From the NCBI GenBank assembly GCA_045534265.1, contig JAZSJH010000006.1:127323-191322 (forward strand): DNA of 64,000 bases. The letters are read 5' to 3'. Below are positions 60,196 through 64,000 of the stretch, piece after piece. Source of the DNA: CAKVLS01 sp045534265. Its GTDB lineage: Bacteria > Bacillota > Clostridia > Christensenellales > UBA1242. The notes beneath the pieces were generated by a model, which saw nothing but the letters and a program-made list of their open reading frames with translations, was not told the DNA's origin and did not search any database. Made by a program: the position numbers and the translations under genes. How positions within the stretch are numbered: position 1 is the first letter of the stretch; every line of letters begins with the position of its first letter.

Positions 60196-60237
60196 TTTGG
60201 GCAAAAGTTTGCCAAATATTATATATAAGAGTATAAT
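60196..60237 (+). promoter_or_regulatory. Promoter of the MetRS-like gene with palindrome at the -35
   Basis: TTGCCA (60209-60214) and TATAAT (60232-60237), 17-bp spacer. GGCAAA (60200-60205) and TTTGCC (60208-60213) form a small palindrome over the -35 and could be an operator. Confidence 0.6.
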
Positions 60238-60255
60238 TTATTCTAGAGGTAATTT

Positions 60256-62265
60256 ATGAGAGATTTTGATGATTTTGGTATGAAAAAGATGATAGAACAT
60301 AGACCGGATTTCAAAAAACGCGCTATGATAACATCTGGTATGCCAAATGGTAATAAAGCCCTTCATATCGGTCACGCTATGATGTGGACACACGCAGATA
60401 TTTTTGCAAGATTTTTGAGAGATAAGCTTGGTTATGACAACGTTTTGCACGTATCAGGAACTGACAGCTTTGGTTCTCCTGTTGAAGAAGGCTACAGAAA
60501 GGCTGTTGAGGCAGGTGAATTTAGCGGCTCTATCAAAGAATATGCTTTGAGCAAAAGAGAGCATCAATACGCAACTTTTAAGTCACTTGAGATGGGTATT
60601 AACCTTTATTCTGGTAGTTGTATGGACGAAGCTGTAAAAATCCACGCCGAAACTGGAGAATGGCTTTTCAACAAACTTCGTGAAAATGGTAATTTGAACA
60701 AATTGTCTACATACCAATTTTATGATACAAAAGTAGGTAGTTTTCTAAATGGTAGACAGGTTATAGGTAAGTGCCCAATCGAAGGTTGTCAAGGCGAAAA
60801 AGGTTATGCTGACGAATGTGACCTTGGTCACCAATATATGCCACAAGATTTAATAGATCCAGTGAGCGTACTATCTGGCGAAAAACCTGAACTTAGAAAG
60901 ATAGACAACTGGTATTTTGACTTGCACAATCATGTTGACCTTTTGAAAGAATGGACTGAGTATTTGCAAAAAAATACCCCTACATATAGCTATGTTACAA
61001 AAGAAATCAATGAGTTTTTGAAAAAACCAGAGATGTATATAAAAAGAGATTATGAAGAAGATTTTGAAAAAATCAAAAATCAACTTCCTACATATACCGT
61101 AAAAGAAGATGGTAACAAATCAAGCTTTACTATCGTATTTGAAAAACTAGAAGACAGAGAAAAAGCTTGCGAAATCTTGTCAGAAAACTCTATAAGATAT
61201 AGAACTGGTAAAACTCTAGTTCCATTTAGACTTACTGGTAATGTAGAGTGGGGACTTCCTGTTCCAAAAGATGCAGGCGAAGGTCTTACATTCTGGGTAT
61301 GGCCAGAAAGTTTGTGGGCGCCTATTTCGTTTACTAAACAATGGCTTGTTCAAAATGGCAAAGATATAAACGACTGGAAAAAATACTGGTGCGACAAAGA
61401 TTGTCAAGTTTATCAATTTATTGGTGAAGACAATATGTACTTCTATGGTCCTGCACAAACTGCTATGTGGTTCTGCACTCAAGGCAAAAATCCTAGCATA
61501 AATGTTCCGGACGGAAATCTTACAATCCCACAAATTATATCAGACAAGCACTTGTTGTTCCTTGGTAGAAAAGCAGGTAGCAGTAGCAAAATAAAAGCGC
61601 CACTTGCTCACGAACTTCTAAACTATTACACAGCAGAACAATTGCGTATGCACTTTTTAGCTATGAATGTAGGTAACAACCACGGCAATTTTATGCCAAA
61701 GGTATTTAACCCAGATGCAGACCCTAACGAAGTAGACCCTGTTGTTAGAGAAGGAAATCTTCTTACAAATGTATTCAATAGAGTACTTAGAAGTTTGTTC
61801 TATACTTGGCAAAAAGACTTTGACGGAGTTATTCCTTACGGCGAAGTTGACACAGATATCCTAAAACAAGGCGCTATGTCAATGCTAAAATATGAAAAAC
61901 TAATGAAAGATAACAAGTTCCATATGATTAGTTATGAACTTGATAGCTTTATACGTAATATCAACAAATATTGGGTTAAAAATTCAAATAACTTCGAAGG
62001 AAACCCAGAGCTTGAAAAACAAACTATTATAAACACATTACATTTGGTTCGTATCGCAGTTTTACTTCTTCACCCAGTTGCTCCAAGCAGCACCGAAAAA
62101 CTAGTTGAATTTTTGAAATTAGATAAAGGCATATTTAGCTGGGATAACGAAGAAAAGACAATTTATGACTTTATGGAAAATCCACAAAATCATAAACCAA
62201 ACTTCTTGGAACCAAAACAAGACTTTTTCAAAAAACATCCATCACAACTTGATGATGCAGAATAA
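60256..62265 (+). CDS. metG: Methionyl-tRNA synthetase-like class I enzyme, divergent
   Basis: 669-residue class I synthetase closest in layout to MetRS. HIGH motif in NGNKALHIGHAMMW (about residue 37); a Cys cluster CPIEGCQGEKGYADEC (about 174); VEWGLPVP; then FIGEDNMYFYG. Unlike MetRS, the Met-pocket region reads WVWPESLWAPISF (usual VWxDAxxGY), the pocket His before FIG is Gln, and the KMSKS site is replaced by RKAGSSSKIKAP (about 440). C-terminal helical anticodon domain from about 490. Either a far-diverged MetRS or a paralogue with another role. Confidence 0.7.
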   Translation: MRDFDDFGMKKMIEHRPDFKKRAMITSGMPNGNKALHIGHAMMWTHADIFARFLRDKLGYDNVLHVSGTDSFGSPVEEGYRKAVEAGEFSGSIKEYALSKREHQYATFKSLEMGINLYSGSCMDEAVKIHAETGEWLFNKLRENGNLNKLSTYQFYDTKVGSFLNGRQVIGKCPIEGCQGEKGYADECDLGHQYMPQDLIDPVSVLSGEKPELRKIDNWYFDLHNHVDLLKEWTEYLQKNTPTYSYVTKEINEFLKKPEMYIKRDYEEDFEKIKNQLPTYTVKEDGNKSSFTIVFEKLEDREKACEILSENSIRYRTGKTLVPFRLTGNVEWGLPVPKDAGEGLTFWVWPESLWAPISFTKQWLVQNGKDINDWKKYWCDKDCQVYQFIGEDNMYFYGPAQTAMWFCTQGKNPSINVPDGNLTIPQIISDKHLLFLGRKAGSSSKIKAPLAHELLNYYTAEQLRMHFLAMNVGNNHGNFMPKVFNPDADPNEVDPVVREGNLLTNVFNRVLRSLFYTWQKDFDGVIPYGEVDTDILKQGAMSMLKYEKLMKDNKFHMISYELDSFIRNINKYWVKNSNNFEGNPELEKQTIINTLHLVRIAVLLLHPVAPSSTEKLVEFLKLDKGIFSWDNEEKTIYDFMENPQNHKPNFLEPKQDFFKKHPSQLDDAE

Positions 62266-62281
62266 TTTTTAGGAGCGGATT

Positions 62282-62989
62282 ATGGCAAAAGGCAAGATTA
62301 TCGTTATAGAAGGTACAGATTGTTCGGGTAAAGAAACTCAAGCTAACTTTCTTTTAGATGCGCTAAACACAAATGGTCACAAAACTATAAAAATGCAATT
62401 TCCTATGTATGACACACCTACAGGCAAAATTGTAGGCGGTCCATACCTTGGTAAGAGCTACTTGTGCGAAGGGTATTTTGAAGAAGGGGCAGCTCACGTT
62501 GACCCAAAAGTTGCAGCACTATATTATGCTGCAGATAGAAAGTATAACATACACAAAATTTTGGAAGCTATCGATCAAGGCATAAACGTTATCTTAGATA
62601 GATATGTAGATAGTAATATGGCTCACCAAGCCGGCAAGATTGAAGACGATATCGAACAAAACGAAATGATTTCTTGGCTAGAAAAGCTGGAGTATGACTT
62701 TTTAGACCTTCCAAGACCAGATACAACGATTTTCCTTTATATGCCGTATGAAGCAACTCTTATCCTAAAACAAGGTAGAGAGGAAAAACCAGACCAGCAC
62801 GAAGCTGATCCAAAACACCTTATGTGTGCCGAAAGAGCATATAAAAAACTTGCAAAAAGATTTTTCTATGATACAGTCAACTGCACCGAAAATGGTAGAA
62901 TAAAAACCAAAGAAGAGATTGCAGACGAAGTGTACAAAATAATTATGAACAAATATTTCTTTGAAGGAGAGAGCGAAGATGACAAATAA
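62282..62989 (+). CDS. tmk: Thymidylate kinase
   Basis: Phosphorylates dTMP to dTDP. P-loop IEGTDCSGKETQANFL (usual EGxDGxGKST), DTPTGKIV, and DRYVDSNMAHQAGKI (the DRY motif, about residue 106), then FLYMPYEATLIL. 235 residues, somewhat long; the lid region has an insertion (EEKPDQHEADPKH). AGGAG precedes the ATG. The end overlaps fabG by 11 bp. Confidence 0.88.
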   Translation: MAKGKIIVIEGTDCSGKETQANFLLDALNTNGHKTIKMQFPMYDTPTGKIVGGPYLGKSYLCEGYFEEGAAHVDPKVAALYYAADRKYNIHKILEAIDQGINVILDRYVDSNMAHQAGKIEDDIEQNEMISWLEKLEYDFLDLPRPDTTIFLYMPYEATLILKQGREEKPDQHEADPKHLMCAERAYKKLAKRFFYDTVNCTENGRIKTKEEIADEVYKIIMNKYFFEGESEDDK

Positions 62990-63725
62990 TAAAGTTGCTT
63001 TAGTTACAGGTTCTAGCCGTGGTATCGGTAGAGCTACCGCTTATGAACTTGCAAAACGCGGTTATGATGTAATTATCAATTACCGCAAAAACAAAAAACC
63101 AGCCGAAGACCTTATTCGCAGGATAAAAGCTGATTTTAACGTAAAAACAGCGCTTTTTTGTGCTGATGTATCAAAAGAAAATGATATCAAAATGATGGTT
63201 GACGAAATCAAAAAAGATTTCGGTCGTATTGATGTTTTGGTTAATAACGCAGGTATTGCTATTGACTGTGAATTCAAAGATAAGACCGTAGAAAACTTCC
63301 TTAAAACTTTGGGTGTAAACCTAATAGGACCATTTTTGGTTGCAAAATATGTAGCCCCAATAATGCTAGAGCAAAAAAGTGGTAAGATAATCAATGTATC
63401 TTCTAATAATGCTACAACTTGTTTTTATCCAACATCAGCTGACTATGATGCATCAAAAGCCGCTCTTGATAACCTAACAAAAAATATGGCAATCGAATAT
63501 GCTCCATATATCAACGTTAACGCTGTAGCACCTGGTTGGGTAGATACAGATATGAATAAAGAAATCTTCGCTGACGAAGATGTAAAGCGTCTAGAATGCG
63601 AAAGAATCTTAAAAAAGAGATTTGCCGAACCTGAAGAAATCGCAAAGGTAATTGCCTTTTTAGCTTCAAGTGATGCAGACTATATCAACGGCGCAATCAT
63701 CACCGTAGATGGCGGTATGAGATAA
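62979..63725 (+). CDS. fabG: SDR family oxidoreductase, FabG-like
   Basis: Short-chain dehydrogenase of 248 residues, probably a 3-oxoacyl-ACP reductase. Cofactor motif VTGSSRGIGRATAYELAKRG (NADPH type), VLVNNAGIA, catalytic Ser in INVSSNNA, and YDASKAALDNL (Tyr-x-x-x-Lys); C-terminus YINGAIITVDGGMR. ATG 62979 behind GAAGGAGA. No other fatty-acid genes are nearby, so the substrate is open. Confidence 0.88.
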   Translation: MTNNKVALVTGSSRGIGRATAYELAKRGYDVIINYRKNKKPAEDLIRRIKADFNVKTALFCADVSKENDIKMMVDEIKKDFGRIDVLVNNAGIAIDCEFKDKTVENFLKTLGVNLIGPFLVAKYVAPIMLEQKSGKIINVSSNNATTCFYPTSADYDASKAALDNLTKNMAIEYAPYINVNAVAPGWVDTDMNKEIFADEDVKRLECERILKKRFAEPEEIAKVIAFLASSDADYINGAIITVDGGMR

Positions 63726-63747
63726 TAAAATAGAGTAAATAAAAAAG

Positions 63748-63779
63748 ACTAACGAATAAAATCGCTAGTCTTTTTTTTG
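63748..63779. terminator. Bidirectional terminator between fabG and the edge gene
   Basis: AGACTAACGA pairs with TCGCTAGTCT, with A-runs on the left and T-runs on the right, so it can stop transcription from either side. Confidence 0.85.
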
Positions 63780-64000
63780 TTTTATTATATTAGAGATAAA
63801 ATTTATAATATTTTCTTTTTTATCAAGTTTTTCTGTGATATATTTTCCACTTAAAATATATCCTTGCTCATTAGCAACAAATTTTGTTACTAATGATGCG
63901 TATAATATTGTATTATTATATGCGTTTTGTAAATATTTAGGAGAAGTAAATAAAAGATTGTCGATATTATCTTTTGTTAATGTGTTTGTTTTTTTAATAT
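63765..64000 (-). CDS. 3' end of an unidentified minus-strand gene
   Basis: Reading the minus strand from the edge, one frame is open for 77 codons (from 63998) and ends with TAG at 63767-63765, inside the bidirectional terminator. The visible C-terminal sequence is polar and helix-like (LLFTSPKYLQNAYNN, ASLVTKFVANEQGYIL, ending NIIKQKKD). I do not recognise it. Convergence on the fabG terminator supports a real gene that continues past the window. Confidence 0.6.
   Translation of the reverse strand, partial: IKKTNTLTKDNIDNLLFTSPKYLQNAYNNTILYASLVTKFVANEQGYILSGKYITEKLDKKENIINFISNIIKQKKD

Noticed and set aside
1..64000. Mobile elements, CRISPR arrays, tRNA or rRNA genes
   Set aside because: I looked for transposase-like proteins, direct-repeat arrays and tRNA T-loop motifs and saw none; absence was judged by eye only.

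Overview
The window is a dense block of AT-rich DNA. Essentially every gene is on the + strand, and the content is that of a low-GC, anaerobic, spore-forming Firmicute of the Clostridia type. Evidence for this is a complete spoIIIAA-AH operon, spoIVB beside a Spo0A-family gene, a SpoIIM-like protein, ytfJ, DacF and DacB, a Tyr T-box, an L19 leader, B. subtilis-like ARG boxes, and TTGACA/TATAAT promoters with 17-bp spacers. I cannot name the species. There is no sign of phage, IS elements or CRISPR; this is core chromosome with several lineage-specific deletions and additions.

Layout. 1-2929: rimM (cut by the window edge), trmD, rbgA, rnhB, yraN. 2932-5115: T-box-controlled tyrS, then leader-controlled rplS. 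5328-14511: comM, dprA, topA, trmFO, hslU, hisS, trxA. 14556-17324: iscS-iscU, a tiny YtxH-like gene, ruvX and a DUF1292 gene. 17402-19161: a candidate small RNA, then rpsB-tsf. 19252-24282: frr, uppS, cdsA, rseP and a shortened PolC-like exonuclease. 24291-32244: rimP-nusA-ylxR-ylxQ-infB-rbfA-nrnA-truB plus an AP endonuclease. 32258-37710: efp and the spoIIIA operon. 37712-41767: asp23, nusB, xseA, xseB, proS. 41869-43187: an OLE-type large non-coding RNA followed by the gene for its membrane partner OapA. 43190-48561: argR, recN, spoIVB, the Spo0A-like gene and a SpoIIM-like gene. 48585-55299: a PNP-family enzyme, dacF, an M50 protease, scpA-scpB, a DUF2953 gene, ytfJ, dacB. 55304-63725: rluB, a YhiN-type flavoprotein, cmk, plsC, an S1-domain protein, rpmB, a MetRS-like enzyme, tmk, fabG. 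The 3' end of an unidentified minus-strand gene runs off the right edge.

Main result. 41904 to about 42490 is a structured RNA of roughly 590 nt with its own promoter. It lies in the genomic niche known for OLE (ornate, large, extremophilic) RNA: downstream of xseA-xseB, directly upstream of a four-helix OapA-type membrane protein, and before argR-recN-spoIVB-spo0A. The RNP appears to have been kept while its usual isoprenoid neighbours (ispA, dxs) are gone. MEP genes are also absent from the other places where they usually sit (dxr/ispG by rseP, ispH by rpsA).

Other unusual points: a PolC remnant with an intact DEDDh exonuclease but no PHP or polymerase domain; an HslU with no adjacent hslV and no C-terminal docking tail; a Spo0A with a degenerate receiver domain; a MetRS-like enzyme with altered signature motifs; two start codons whose ribosome-binding sites lie inside terminator-like hairpins; and two compact promoter-plus-terminator units that look like small RNA genes, one of them on the minus strand. 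All calls come from reading the sequence; no database search was made.
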